Positions 1-7,956 are shown, counted from the first letter of the stretch. The stretch is DNA of 26,941 bases from CAZZEX01 sp964653285 (GCA_964653285.1 CAZZEX010000064.1:1-26941); one strand, 5' to 3'. Numbers and translations: made by a program. The notes: a model not told the origin generated them from the sequence alone.

Positions 1-24
1 GCTCAGGCCTGAAGTCCTTGCTTT

Positions 25-2025
25 TTGTGCCAGGATTTAATTGATAAGATACTAATAGGCGTCTTTTTGACCTTGCAAGTTGGTTCTGGCGGGGTAAACC
101 CCTTATCAAAGGCAAGTGCTGCTGGCGAACTGCTGCCTCAACAGAAGTCTGCTTTGAGAGAGGCAGTACTCGGCCGAGACGGCATGGCGCAGGCTCGCAA
201 TGGTCCGTATGGTGGAGACCCCGATTATGACAGCGGGTGGGTGGATATTGCCCAAGGCGAGGACAAGACATTCACGCATAGTCTGGGCGGCAATACCGAT
301 GACTACGTGGTGGACCTACAGGCCAATCACATGGGCGTTACAATCAACCAGACTGGTATGGGGGGAGACTGTTATTACGACGCAGGTTACACCTACGGGG
401 GTTACTATTGGTACGGGCTGGATACGACGAATATTCAAGTCTTTCGCCATAGTAATGACCATTCTGCCGATCAAGTACGAGTGCGGATTTGGATAATTTC
501 TGGTTCCGACTATGACAGCGGGTGGGCGGATATGAACCAAGGGCAAACCCGGACGTTTACTCACAATATGGGTGGCAACCCCGATGACTATGTGGTGTAT
601 ATGCAATACTATGACACCGGATTACGCGGGCTCAATAATCGCAAGTATGGCCTGGATACCTATCATCGAGACGGCATTGAACACGTCGAGTACGGCGCTG
701 CCTGGCAGCGCCTGACCAACAGTTCGATCGAGGTGTATCGAGGTCACGACGATGTTTATGCAAACCAGGCGCGCGTCCGCATTTGGCGGGTGCCGCAGGC
801 CGATTATGACAGTGATTGGCAAGACATGCCCCAAGGTACTAGTGTCTTCGACCACGACCTGGGCGGACCGTGGAACGACTTTGTAGTAGACTTGCAGTTC
901 AAGGACGCTGATTACTATGGTACGCACCAAATCTACTTTGGCATCAACTCGTTCTATGTTGGAGATACAATGTACCGCCATGGGGGAACCTTCAGCCTAA
1001 ACAGCAGCCAAGTCTGGGTTACTCGAGGTTTAGACGATGCCCTGGTGGACAAGGCGCGCATCCGCATCTGGGCGATCCGAAAACCAAAGTACGACAGCGG
1101 GTGGGTGTCCATAAGCCAGAATGAGGGGAAAACCTTCACCCACAATGTGGGGGGAGATACAGACCACTACGTGGTAGACCTGCAGTTCAAAGACACCGCC
1201 GATCCTGGTTACGGGGTGAACCAGTGGGACTATGGCGGGGATGATTACATAGTGTACCCATCTTCAACGATGAAGCGGGAAGGAGCCTACTGGGGCGGTC
1301 TGACAAGCACAGGGTTGTGGGTTAGGCGGCAAGCGGATGACACAATCGCCGATCAGGTGCGCGTGCGCATCTGGATCGCGCCGCCTCCAGATTACGATAG
1401 CGGGTGGACCCCTATTATCCCTGATGAAACCAAGACCCTCAATCATGGGCTGGGCGGAAACAGCTACGACTATGTCGTGGATCTGCAATTCAAGGACTCG
1501 AGCGGCGTGGGCGCGGGCGTCAACCAGTGGCATTATGGTGCAGATCAGTATAGGGATCCTCCTACCACAGCCGTCGTCCATGGGGGCTATTGGCGGAACC
1601 TCGACAGCGATTCGATCGACGTGAAGCGGGGCAAAGATGACACCGGAGCGGATTCGGTAAGGGTGCGGATTTGGAAAAATACCCAAGCCGATTACGACAG
1701 CGGTTGGACAACTATCTCCCCAGCAAGCGTCGAGAAACTCTACCACAACCTGGGTGGAGACGCAGATGACTATGTAGTGGATTTGCAGTTTTGGGATGAT
1801 AACACCGATGTTGGCATAAGCCACACAGCCTATGGCAGCATTACTGATTATTGCTCCTTCGGGAATAGGTTTGATTATGGCGCCTTTTGGTATTTCCTGA
1901 CAAACTCCGGAGTTTGGGTTTGGCGGGAAGTAAATGATGAATCTGCGGACCATATCCACGTTCGCATCTGGTACACGGACGATAGATACTGGGTCTACCT
2001 GCCCGCCGTGCTCAGGAACTACTGA
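25..2025 (+). CDS. Secreted six-repeat surface protein with YLPAVLRNY tail
   Basis: The protein has 666 residues. Six diverged repeats of about 95-100 residues begin near residues 67, 162, 260, 355, 456 and 556. Each opens with a form of YDSGW, continues with a Gly-Gly/DDYVVDLQF stretch, and closes with Val-Arg-Ile-Trp (RVRIW). I do not recognise the repeat family; the pattern suggests small beta-sandwich modules. The N-terminus has a Lys followed by a hydrophobic run (ILIGVFLTLQVG), consistent with a signal peptide. The last residues, YLPAVLRNY, match the C-terminal tail common on Chloroflexota secreted proteins, whose role I infer to be sorting or anchoring. The start is a TTG at 25, because an in-frame TGA at 10-12 closes the frame upstream; no clear ribosome site is visible. 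Function is unknown. A surface adhesin or carbohydrate-binding role is only a guess. Confidence 0.85.
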   Translation: MCQDLIDKILIGVFLTLQVGSGGVNPLSKASAAGELLPQQKSALREAVLGRDGMAQARNGPYGGDPDYDSGWVDIAQGEDKTFTHSLGGNTDDYVVDLQANHMGVTINQTGMGGDCYYDAGYTYGGYYWYGLDTTNIQVFRHSNDHSADQVRVRIWIISGSDYDSGWADMNQGQTRTFTHNMGGNPDDYVVYMQYYDTGLRGLNNRKYGLDTYHRDGIEHVEYGAAWQRLTNSSIEVYRGHDDVYANQARVRIWRVPQADYDSDWQDMPQGTSVFDHDLGGPWNDFVVDLQFKDADYYGTHQIYFGINSFYVGDTMYRHGGTFSLNSSQVWVTRGLDDALVDKARIRIWAIRKPKYDSGWVSISQNEGKTFTHNVGGDTDHYVVDLQFKDTADPGYGVNQWDYGGDDYIVYPSSTMKREGAYWGGLTSTGLWVRRQADDTIADQVRVRIWIAPPPDYDSGWTPIIPDETKTLNHGLGGNSYDYVVDLQFKDSSGVGAGVNQWHYGADQYRDPPTTAVVHGGYWRNLDSDSIDVKRGKDDTGADSVRVRIWKNTQADYDSGWTTISPASVEKLYHNLGGDADDYVVDLQFWDDNTDVGISHTAYGSITDYCSFGNRFDYGAFWYFLTNSGVWVWREVNDESADHIHVRIWYTDDRYWVYLPAVLRNY

Positions 2026-2214
2026 ACTCTCCATTCGCCTGAAGTTGGGGGGGAAACCAAAAGCATGAATGTGTCAACCGAAAAGAAGACGCGCTTCACA
2101 GCGGGATGCCGCGAAATCGGATAGATTACTCCAGATAAGGCTTGAGAAGCATGTTTGTCGTGATTAGGCGGACATCAGCTGCACTGTACTCTGCATTGGA
2201 AGTTACGTAATAGA

Positions 2215-2340
2215 GGTGATTCAAGAACCCCTCTCTGACAACACAGGCAGATGAATGGTACACGGATAAACACAGAAAAATCAGTGAAAATCCGTCTGAT
2301 CCGTGACTATCCGCGTCCTATTCTGAGTTCTTGAATCACC
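2215..2340. repeat. 126-bp MITE-like element with perfect 14-bp terminal inverted repeats
   Basis: GGTGATTCAAGAAC at 2215-2228 is the exact reverse complement of GTTCTTGAATCACC at 2327-2340. The interior holds the stretch reading like 'cacggataaacacag ... gatccgtgactatccgcg', which is itself partly inverted (CACGGATA against ATCCGTG) and is of a kind seen as dispersed intergenic repeats. No reading frame of note and no clear target duplication are visible. I infer a small non-autonomous palindromic element. Confidence 0.6.
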
Positions 2341-2732
2341 CCACCTTCGTCGAATATCCTGTCCATAGCCACCCGCTTGGGGCGGTTGCTCCGTCTGGCT
2401 CGGAGTTTATCCCCTTTCTGCCATTGCATTCCTGCGTTTGATGACCAGTCTCCCGCAGTAGAGCAGCGCTCTCTCCCCATCCACCTGGGGGCTGAGAGTT
2501 GATGTTTCGCACGATTTGTGCTATCATCTCACTCAGTTGGACACACGGTTGTCGAGGTTCGGGGCGGTCGCTGGTTACGGCAACCCACGACCACCCGACC
2601 CTTGCCGCCCATCCCCCGTGCCACAGGCATGGTTTCGGGCAAACGGGTCGCACCAAGCGCATGCACCCGACTTAGCTAATCTCGGCGCTTTTCAACTGCT
2701 CCACGCGCTTTGGGGTTTGTTGGCTGGCAAAG
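2341..2732. other. Long spacer without a supported gene
   Basis: This stretch between the palindromic element and the damaged toxin gene carries no reading frame I can support on either strand. It contains one good sigma-70-like promoter (2499-2527). Its right end (about 2630-2755) runs directly into the toxin frame without any recognisable PIN-domain N-terminus, so it probably includes inserted or rearranged repeat DNA. Confidence 0.5.
2499..2527 (+). promoter_or_regulatory. Sigma-70-like promoter
   Basis: TTGATG at 2499-2504 and TATCAT at 2522-2527 are separated by exactly 17 bases. The nearest downstream gene on this strand is the truncated toxin at 2733, about 200 bases away, so this may be the original or substitute promoter of the toxin-antitoxin pair. 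Seen by pattern only. Confidence 0.4.
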
Positions 2733-3086
2733 GTGGTTTCCCGCAGCCGCCAAGCGGGTGATGCGCAAGCCGTGGCGGACCTTATTGCCCCGCTCTCGGT
2801 GCATTGGGAAATCGGCAATGCTCTTTCAGCGATGTTGAAGCGGAGGCGGATAACGGTAGAGCAGGCGATACGAGCGATCCGGATATACCGGCAAATACCA
2901 CTCAGGTTTGTGGATGTCGAGTTTGAAGAGACGCTGAAGATAGCGGATACACGGGGTATCTATGCGTATGATGCGTATCTGATAAGATGTGCGGTGAAGT
3001 ACAAAACACCATTGATCTCCTTGGACCGAAACCTGACGGCGGCGGCTAAGGAGACGGGGGCAAGAGTGATAGAGGTGGTTATATGA
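2733..3086 (+). pseudogene. VapC-like PIN-domain toxin, N-terminus lost
   Basis: From about residue 15 the product matches PIN-domain toxins. It has LIAPLSVHWEIGNAL (with the conserved Glu), then YDAYLIRCA (conserved Asp) and a SLDRNL strand (last acidic position). PIN toxins are metal-dependent RNases that begin with a short beta strand carrying the first catalytic Asp (DxS). That segment is absent: residues before GDAQAVADLIAP are an unrelated Arg/Ser-rich string, and an in-frame TAG at 2673-2675 limits any upstream extension, which also lacks an Asp-containing start. The GTG at 2733 is therefore only nominal. The stop overlaps the start of the antitoxin gene by 4 bases (ATGA). I judge the toxin inactive, with the first ~20-25 residues replaced by foreign sequence. 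Confidence 0.7.
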
Positions 3087-3340
3087 TCGTGTATACCTAT
3101 TCAGAGGCAAGGCAGAAGCTAGCCACGCTGTTGGAACAGGCGGTGAGAGAGGGCGGAGTCAAGATAAAGCGCAAAGATGGACAGACCTTTGTCATCAGGC
3201 CAGAGCGGAGGATAGGGTCTCCATTAGATGCGGAAGGTCTGGAGCTGGGCACTACGGCAGCCGAAATTGTGCAGTTCATCCAAGAAGGAAGAAGGACGGG
3301 TTATGAATCGGCGGTCCAATCTGATTCAGCCGCCGCCTAG
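3083..3340 (+). CDS. Phd/YefM-like antitoxin
   Basis: The product has 85 residues and begins MIVYTYSEARQKLATLLEQA, which is the typical N-terminal fold of Phd/YefM antitoxins: a short strand, then a helix with the SEAR..L motif that forms the DNA-binding dimer. It continues with VKIKRKDGQTFVIRP. The C-terminal part (IVQFIQEGRRTG) would be the toxin-binding arm. The ATG overlaps the toxin stop, so the order is toxin first and antitoxin second, the reverse of most modules. The partner toxin appears damaged, so the antitoxin may now be solitary or act only as a repressor of its own promoter. Confidence 0.75.
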   Translation: MIVYTYSEARQKLATLLEQAVREGGVKIKRKDGQTFVIRPERRIGSPLDAEGLELGTTAAEIVQFIQEGRRTGYESAVQSDSAAA

Positions 3341-3419
3341 CAACTCGTTGGTGCGACACGAGGCTGCTCGCTGAGAGCCGCCCATCGCCAGGGCCGCGCC
3401 GCAGATCGGCTTCATCGTC

Positions 3420-4202
3420 ATGTCGGAACACCGGAACGATCCGCCTCTGACGCCAGAGGAATGGCACGCCTGGTTCTCCGTCCAGGCTGACTGGACCCGG
3501 CCGACGCGGGTGTGGCTTTACCAGCAGGCGGGGCTGGCCCGGGCCCGTACCGTCCTCGAGGTCGGCTGCGGCACCGGGGTCCTCGCGCAGGAGATAGCCC
3601 GCCTCGGTTCTGCCCGTGTGGTGGGGTTGGACATTAACTCAGGAATGTTGACCTATGCCCGCCGTCGTCAAGAGAGCGGCCTGACCCACGTGCAAGGGGA
3701 CGCCCACGCCCTCCCCTTCCCTGGCGGCTGCTTCGACGTCGTCGTGTGCCATTATCTGCTCCTGTGGCTGGCTGACCCGGCGCAGGGGGTGCGGGAGATG
3801 GCCAGGGTGGTCCGGCCGGCCGGCTGCGTCCTGGCCTGCGCCGAACCCGACTACGGCGGCCGGGTGGATCACCCTCCCGAGATGGTCGCCCTGGGCCGGC
3901 TCCAGGCCGAATCGCTGCGCCAGCAGGGGGCCGACCCCGAACTCGGCCGGCGGCTGGGGGAACTATTCGTGGCGGCGGGCTTGCAGGCGACGGTGGGGGT
4001 GATGGCTGGCCGCTGGAACCTCCCGGCCTCCCCCGATGGCGGGTTCGAGGCCGAGTGGGCCATGCGAGAACGTGATCTGGCCGGTCTCATTACGCCAGAC
4101 GAACTACACCGGCTGCGTTCCGCCGACCGTCAGGCGCTGGTGGGTGGTCGGCGCGTTCTCTTCGTCCCGACCTTCTACGCTCTGGGAAGGAAGGTGGTCT
4201 GA
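3420..4202 (+). CDS. Class I SAM-dependent methyltransferase
   Basis: The protein has 260 residues. The SAM-binding motif I, VLEVGCGTG, lies at residues 45-53. It is followed by VVGLDINSGML (acidic residue that binds the ribose), then HVQGDAHALPF and FDVVVCHYLLLWL (motif IV region), as in the Methyltransf_11 group. The C-terminal third (from about residue 150) has no recognisable substrate signature, so the methyl acceptor is unknown. The ATG at 3420 lies 79 bases after the antitoxin stop and has no strong ribosome site. A cytosolic small-molecule methyltransferase is the most likely role. Neighbours give no clue to the pathway. Confidence 0.85.
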   Translation: MSEHRNDPPLTPEEWHAWFSVQADWTRPTRVWLYQQAGLARARTVLEVGCGTGVLAQEIARLGSARVVGLDINSGMLTYARRRQESGLTHVQGDAHALPFPGGCFDVVVCHYLLLWLADPAQGVREMARVVRPAGCVLACAEPDYGGRVDHPPEMVALGRLQAESLRQQGADPELGRRLGELFVAAGLQATVGVMAGRWNLPASPDGGFEAEWAMRERDLAGLITPDELHRLRSADRQALVGGRRVLFVPTFYALGRKVV

Positions 4203-4283
4203 CTACGTTCTGATTCACCTGCGACGATCCGCGACAATCTGCGTATCATAGTTAGGGTCACGCGCTTCCCCCAGACGTGGGAC

Positions 4284-4300
4284 GCGGACGACACGTCCGC
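4284..4300. other. Short perfect hairpin after the methyltransferase
   Basis: GCGGACG (4284-4290) and CGTCCGC (4294-4300) form a perfect 7-bp stem with a 3-base loop in the gap between the methyltransferase and the next gene. There is no T run after it, so it is a weak terminator candidate or a fragment of a dispersed repeat. Confidence 0.3.
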
Positions 4301-4355
4301 TTCGAGCATACCGGCTTACCAATCTACCAACGTAAGAGTAAGGAGGGAGTAAGCA

Positions 4356-4724
4356 ATGTCCGCTGGAAAAATCATCGGTTACATCATCTCCGGTGTCCTG
4401 GTCTTCTTTGGCGTCTTATTCATCTGGGGCGCTTTCAGCCCTGAGGGAGAGCCGGGGTGGATCATCATCGGGATCATCACCGTAGCCATCGGGCTGGGGA
4501 TCATCGCCTTCATCAAGTTCCGCGAACCCAAACCAGCCCCACCACCCCAGGAGATCATCCAGAAGATTGATCTCAGCGGCGACATCGAACTGGAGAAACT
4601 GAAGTGCCAGAACTGCGGCGCCGAACTGGACCAGGATAGCATCACCCTCAGGGAGGGTGCCATCTTCGTCTCCTGCCCCTACTGCGGCACTGCATACCAG
4701 ATGGTCGAGGAACCGAAGTGGTAA
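4356..4724 (+). CDS. Small membrane protein with C-terminal zinc ribbon
   Basis: The product has 122 residues. Two hydrophobic segments lie at about residues 8-28 and 34-54, separated by a short Gly/Pro loop. A Pro-rich linker (PKPAPPPQE) leads to a cytosolic-looking domain with C84xxC87 and C107xxC110, a four-Cys zinc ribbon. A strong ribosome site (AAGGAGGG, 4340-4347) precedes the ATG. I do not recognise a named family. It stands just upstream of the Cys-Ala-tail membrane protein and the radical SAM enzyme on the same strand, separated by a 107-base gap holding a palindromic repeat, so it may belong to the same functional unit; that is inference from position only. Confidence 0.75.
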   Translation: MSAGKIIGYIISGVLVFFGVLFIWGAFSPEGEPGWIIIGIITVAIGLGIIAFIKFREPKPAPPPQEIIQKIDLSGDIELEKLKCQNCGAELDQDSITLREGAIFVSCPYCGTAYQMVEEPKW

Positions 4725-4732
4725 TGTGGAGG

Positions 4733-4790
4733 CGTAGTGGCGACTTTAGTCGCTCTGGCCTCACTTTGAACGATTGAAGTCGTTACTACG
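4733..4790. repeat. REP-like imperfect palindrome
   Basis: CGTAGT at 4733-4738 pairs with ACTACG at 4785-4790. The arms continue inward with CGACT/AGTCG-type sequence, giving an inverted repeat of about 23 bases with roughly five or six mismatches. The left arm also contains its own small hairpin (GCGACT TT AGTCGC). This looks like a dispersed palindromic intergenic repeat. It could affect readthrough between the zinc-ribbon gene and the next gene. Confidence 0.45.
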
Positions 4791-4831
4791 GGCAAGACTG
4801 GCCGACCGCTCGGCCCGACGGGAGGAAACCG

Positions 4832-6508
4832 ATGCACCGGAAGATTCTGATTTTGCTTGTATTCTGCGTTCTCCTATGTGCTCCCATCCCCGCCTACGCC
4901 CAGGACTACTCCTTCTCCCTGGACCAGGAAAGCGTGGACGTGTGGATCAACCAGGATGGATCCATCACCCTGGAGTACTGGTTCACTTTCACCTGCGACG
5001 TCGGCGACTACCACATTGCCGCTGTTGACGTGGGTCTGCCCAACGGCAACTACAACCTGTCCGACGTCCACGCCGCCGTGGACGGCCGGCCGATTGACCA
5101 CGTTGGGTCGGACTACGAGGGCAAAGGCGACTACGGCGTAGCCGTGTGGCTGGGCAACGCGACGATCAGGTCCGGGCAGACTGGCACGGTGCACGTGGTC
5201 GTGGACCAGGTGGGGAGTATGGTCTACGAGGACAGTGACGATCCCGAATACGCCAGCACCGAGTTCTCCCCCACCTGGTTCGGGAGCCAGTTCGTCCACG
5301 GCACCACCGACATGACGGTACGCTTCCACCTGCCGCCGGGCGTGCAGCCGGAAGAACCACGCTGGCACCACAGCCCCTCCGGCTGGCCCGAGCAGCCGGA
5401 AACAGCGCTGGGCGAGGATGGACGGGTTCTGTACACCTGGCACAATCCGGCCGCTGCGCCGGACCGCCAGTACACCTTCGGGGCCTCCTTCCCCCGCCAG
5501 TACGTCTCCGAGGGGGCGATCCAGAAAGGCCCCTCGGCGCTGGAGCAGACTTTTGCCGCGATCACAAGCGCCCTGAGTTGCTGCTGCAACCCTATCCCCA
5601 TTTTCTTCGCCATCTTCGCAGGCATCATCGGCCTCTCCGTTTGGGGTCAGCACCGGCGCAAGATGCAATACCTGCCCCCCTCAATGAAGATCGAAGGGGT
5701 AGGAATCAAGCGCGGGCTGACAGCGGTGGAGGCAGCCATCCTCCTGGAGACCCCCCTGAACAAGGTGCTGACGATGATCCTCTTCGGCCTGCTGAAGAAG
5801 GGCACGGTGACGGTGCTGGACGACGATCCCCTCAAAATCCAGGTCAACGAGCCACTGCCGGAGAAGTTGTACCCGTACGAAGAGAAGTTCCTGAAAGCGG
5901 TGAAGAAGGGCGGTACGCTCAGCGAGAAGCAACTCCGCGTGACGATAACTGACTTGATCAAAGCGGTCAACAACAAGATGAAGGGCTTCAGCCGCAAGGA
6001 GACGGTGGCCTACTACCGCGACATCGTCGGGCGAGCATGGCAGCAAGTGGAGGGCGCGGAAACGCCGGAGGTGCGCAGCAAACGCTTCGACGAGGGGTTG
6101 GAGTGGGCTATGCTGGACGACGACTTCGAGGATCGCACCGAGCGTGTTTTCCATGCCGGCCCGGTCTTCGTGCCCGTGTGGTGGGGGTACTACCGGCCCT
6201 GGGCACGCGCCACGTCTGCGTCACGACCATCGGTTTCCTCTCGTCCTGCGACTCCTTCGACCGGGCGCGTCCAATTGCCGACCCTGCCCGGGGCCGCCTT
6301 CGCCGCGACGATTGTAAATGGGGTTCAGACAACGGCCGGGCGCATTGTCGGCAGCGTGACAGACTTCACCAGCGGAGTGACGAAGGTGACGAACCCCCCG
6401 CCGAAGCCTTCTTCCGGTGGACGCAGTTATGGCGGAGGGGGCAGCGGCTGCGCCTGCGCCTGCGCTTGCGCCGGCTGCGCCTGCGCCTGCGCCGGGGGCG
6501 GACGGTAG
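4832..6508 (+). CDS. DUF2207-like membrane protein with Cys-Ala tail, candidate radical SAM substrate
   Basis: The product has 558 residues. A signal peptide spans about residues 1-23 (hydrophobic core, AYA cleavage site). Residues 24-230 form an extracytoplasmic domain of beta-strand character, resembling the N-terminal part of DUF2207-type proteins. A Cys cluster (CCC, about 249-251) precedes a transmembrane segment at about 253-273. The cytoplasmic part (about 275-430) holds a winged-helix-like region (LTAVEAAILLETPLNKVLTMILFGLLKKGTV). A low-complexity Ser/Pro/Thr linker and a Gly-rich stretch then lead to the extreme C-terminus, CACACACAGCACACAGGGR, with seven Cys. By topology this tail is cytoplasmic. 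The ATG follows GGGAGGA at a good distance. The radical SAM gene starts 6 bases after the stop. I infer that the tail is its modification target; the chemistry and purpose are unknown. Confidence 0.8.
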   Translation: MHRKILILLVFCVLLCAPIPAYAQDYSFSLDQESVDVWINQDGSITLEYWFTFTCDVGDYHIAAVDVGLPNGNYNLSDVHAAVDGRPIDHVGSDYEGKGDYGVAVWLGNATIRSGQTGTVHVVVDQVGSMVYEDSDDPEYASTEFSPTWFGSQFVHGTTDMTVRFHLPPGVQPEEPRWHHSPSGWPEQPETALGEDGRVLYTWHNPAAAPDRQYTFGASFPRQYVSEGAIQKGPSALEQTFAAITSALSCCCNPIPIFFAIFAGIIGLSVWGQHRRKMQYLPPSMKIEGVGIKRGLTAVEAAILLETPLNKVLTMILFGLLKKGTVTVLDDDPLKIQVNEPLPEKLYPYEEKFLKAVKKGGTLSEKQLRVTITDLIKAVNNKMKGFSRKETVAYYRDIVGRAWQQVEGAETPEVRSKRFDEGLEWAMLDDDFEDRTERVFHAGPVFVPVWWGYYRPWARATSASRPSVSSRPATPSTGRVQLPTLPGAAFAATIVNGVQTTAGRIVGSVTDFTSGVTKVTNPPPKPSSGGRSYGGGGSGCACACACAGCACACAGGGR

Positions 6509-6514
6509 GCCCGC

Positions 6515-7900
6515 ATGTCCCTTCCATCTCGCCTGCGCGAAATCCTTCGGCTTCGCTCAGGGCAAGCCCTGAGAGCCCCCCGGTCCCTGCCACCCGGCCT
6601 GCACGCTTACGAGCGACGCGACGGGACCGGCGGCCGGGTGCGGCTGCACCTGCGCGTGGAGCCGGACGGTCGCGGCCTCCTGGTCATCAACGCCTCACGG
6701 GTGCTGCACCTCAACCAGACCGCCGCTGAGTATGCCCGCTTCGTCCTGGAGGAGGTCCCCGAGGACACGGCAGTGCGGCAGGTCATCCGGCGCTACCGCG
6801 TGGATGCCCGCACCGCCCGGGCCGACTTCCACCGTATGCGGGCGCAAATAGAGACGCTCATCCGCGCCGACGGGTGCACCTGTCCCATCATCGGCCTGGA
6901 CCTGGAACGGGTGGACCCCTTCTCGGTCTCCCTCACGGCCCCTTACCGGATGGACCTGGCGCTGACCTACCGTTGCAACAACGATTGCCCCCACTGCTAC
7001 GTGGCCCGCTCCCCCGATTATCCCGAGATGGACACGTCCACCTGGAAGGCGATTCTGGAGCGGGTGTGGGAGGTGGGTATTCCCCACGTCTGCTTCACCG
7101 GGGGGGAGGCGACGCTGCGGGAAGACCTGGTCGAACTGGTGGCCTACGCCGAGGGGCTGGGGCTGGTGACCGGGCTGCTGACGAATGGCCGTCGCCTGTC
7201 CGACGTAACTTGCGTGCAGGCCCTGGTCGCGGCCGGCCTGGATCACGTCCAGATCACGCTGGAATCGCACGACGAAACCACACACGATTCTATGGTGGCC
7301 GCCCCGGGCGCCTGGCGGGAAACAGTGCAGGGGGTGCGCAACGCGGTGGCGGCTGGCCTCTACACCACCACCAACACTACGCTGACCCGGAACAACGTGG
7401 CCGAAATTGAGAAAACGGTCGCCTTCATCGCGTCGCTGGGAGTCCCTACCTTCGCCTGCAACAGCCTCATCTACGCCGGCCGGGGGGCCACCGTCGGCAC
7501 CGGCTTCCGCGAGGGGGAGTTGGCCCCCATCCTGGAGCGGGTGCGGGAAACGGCTGGCCGGCACAGCCTGCGCCTTGTATGGTACACTCCCACCCAGTAC
7601 TGCGCCTTCTCCCCGCTGCAACTGGAACTGGGGGTGAAGGCCTGCACGGCGGCCCTGTACAACATGTGCATCGAGCCAGATGGGGCCGTCATCCCCTGCC
7701 AGAGTTACTACGAGCGATTAGGATACATCCTGCGCGACCCCTGGGAGGCCATCTGGAACCACGACCTGGCCCAGGCCCTGCGAGAGCGGAGATATGCTCC
7801 GGAGAAGTGCCGCGAGTGCCCGGAATTCCCCTTATGCGGCGGCGGATGTCCGCTGTACCTCAAGGCGACAAAGGGACAAGGAGACAAGGAGACAGGGTGA
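6515..7900 (+). CDS. PqqD-like/radical SAM/SPASM maturase
   Basis: The product has 461 residues. Residues about 55-118 resemble a PqqD/RiPP-recognition domain (LLVINASRVLHLNQTAAEY...RYRV). The radical SAM cluster motif C154xxxC158xxC161 lies in TYRCNNDCPHCY, followed by the FTGGEATLRED SAM-binding motif. The C-terminal third is a SPASM domain with Cys residues in KACTAALYNMCIEPDG, VIPCQSY and KCRECPEFPLCGGGC, suited to auxiliary iron-sulfur clusters. Enzymes of this build modify ribosomally made peptides, for example by thioether formation. Starting 6 bases after the Cys-Ala-tail protein, it is almost certainly co-transcribed, and the tail is its obvious target. The first 25 residues contain a translated palindromic repeat and are probably not conserved. 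The last ~10 residues come from a simple DNA repeat. Confidence 0.88.
   Translation: MSLPSRLREILRLRSGQALRAPRSLPPGLHAYERRDGTGGRVRLHLRVEPDGRGLLVINASRVLHLNQTAAEYARFVLEEVPEDTAVRQVIRRYRVDARTARADFHRMRAQIETLIRADGCTCPIIGLDLERVDPFSVSLTAPYRMDLALTYRCNNDCPHCYVARSPDYPEMDTSTWKAILERVWEVGIPHVCFTGGEATLREDLVELVAYAEGLGLVTGLLTNGRRLSDVTCVQALVAAGLDHVQITLESHDETTHDSMVAAPGAWRETVQGVRNAVAAGLYTTTNTTLTRNNVAEIEKTVAFIASLGVPTFACNSLIYAGRGATVGTGFREGELAPILERVRETAGRHSLRLVWYTPTQYCAFSPLQLELGVKACTAALYNMCIEPDGAVIPCQSYYERLGYILRDPWEAIWNHDLAQALRERRYAPEKCRECPEFPLCGGGCPLYLKATKGQGDKETG
6547..6575. repeat. Palindromic dispersed repeat inside the radical SAM start
   Basis: CTCAGGGC (6556-6563), AA, GCCCTGAG (6566-6573) is a perfect 8-bp hairpin preceded by a CTTCGGCTTCG-type leader. 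It resembles the 'ccttcg...ctcaggg' dispersed repeats, of which another form is at 25035-25075. It is translated in frame as RLRSGQALRA near residue 12-21 of the radical SAM protein, upstream of the PqqD-like domain. Confidence 0.55.
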
Positions 7901-7927
7901 CAAGGTGACAGGGTGACAAGGTGACGG
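7863..7927 (+). repeat. GGTGACA/GGAGACA simple tandem repeat
   Basis: About nine degenerate copies of a 7-8 base purine-rich unit (GGGACAA, GGAGACA, GGTGACA) run through the last codons of the radical SAM gene, giving the tail KGQGDKETG, and on into the decayed glgX fragment. A similar repeat sits at the end of glmU (15121-15186). Confidence 0.7.
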
Positions 7928-7956
7928 GGGAGCAGGGGAACACAGGAGTGGAGAAG

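Noticed and set aside
1264..2034. Minus-strand frame opposite the repeat protein
   Set aside because: It simply mirrors the plus-strand repeats, and the plus-strand product has a signal segment and a known tail.
2516..2761. Possible small gene after the promoter at 2499
   Set aside because: The 81-residue frame is Pro/Gly-rich, has no ribosome site or family resemblance, and overlaps the rearranged edge of the toxin gene.
4874..5668. Long minus-strand frame opposite the Cys-Ala-tail membrane protein
   Set aside because: It is a GC-driven antisense shadow with no family signature, no ribosome site and no sensible hydrophobic pattern.
6695..7621. Long minus-strand frame opposite the radical SAM gene
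   Set aside because: The plus strand carries all cluster and SPASM motifs; the antisense product is Gly/His/Arg-rich without any domain.
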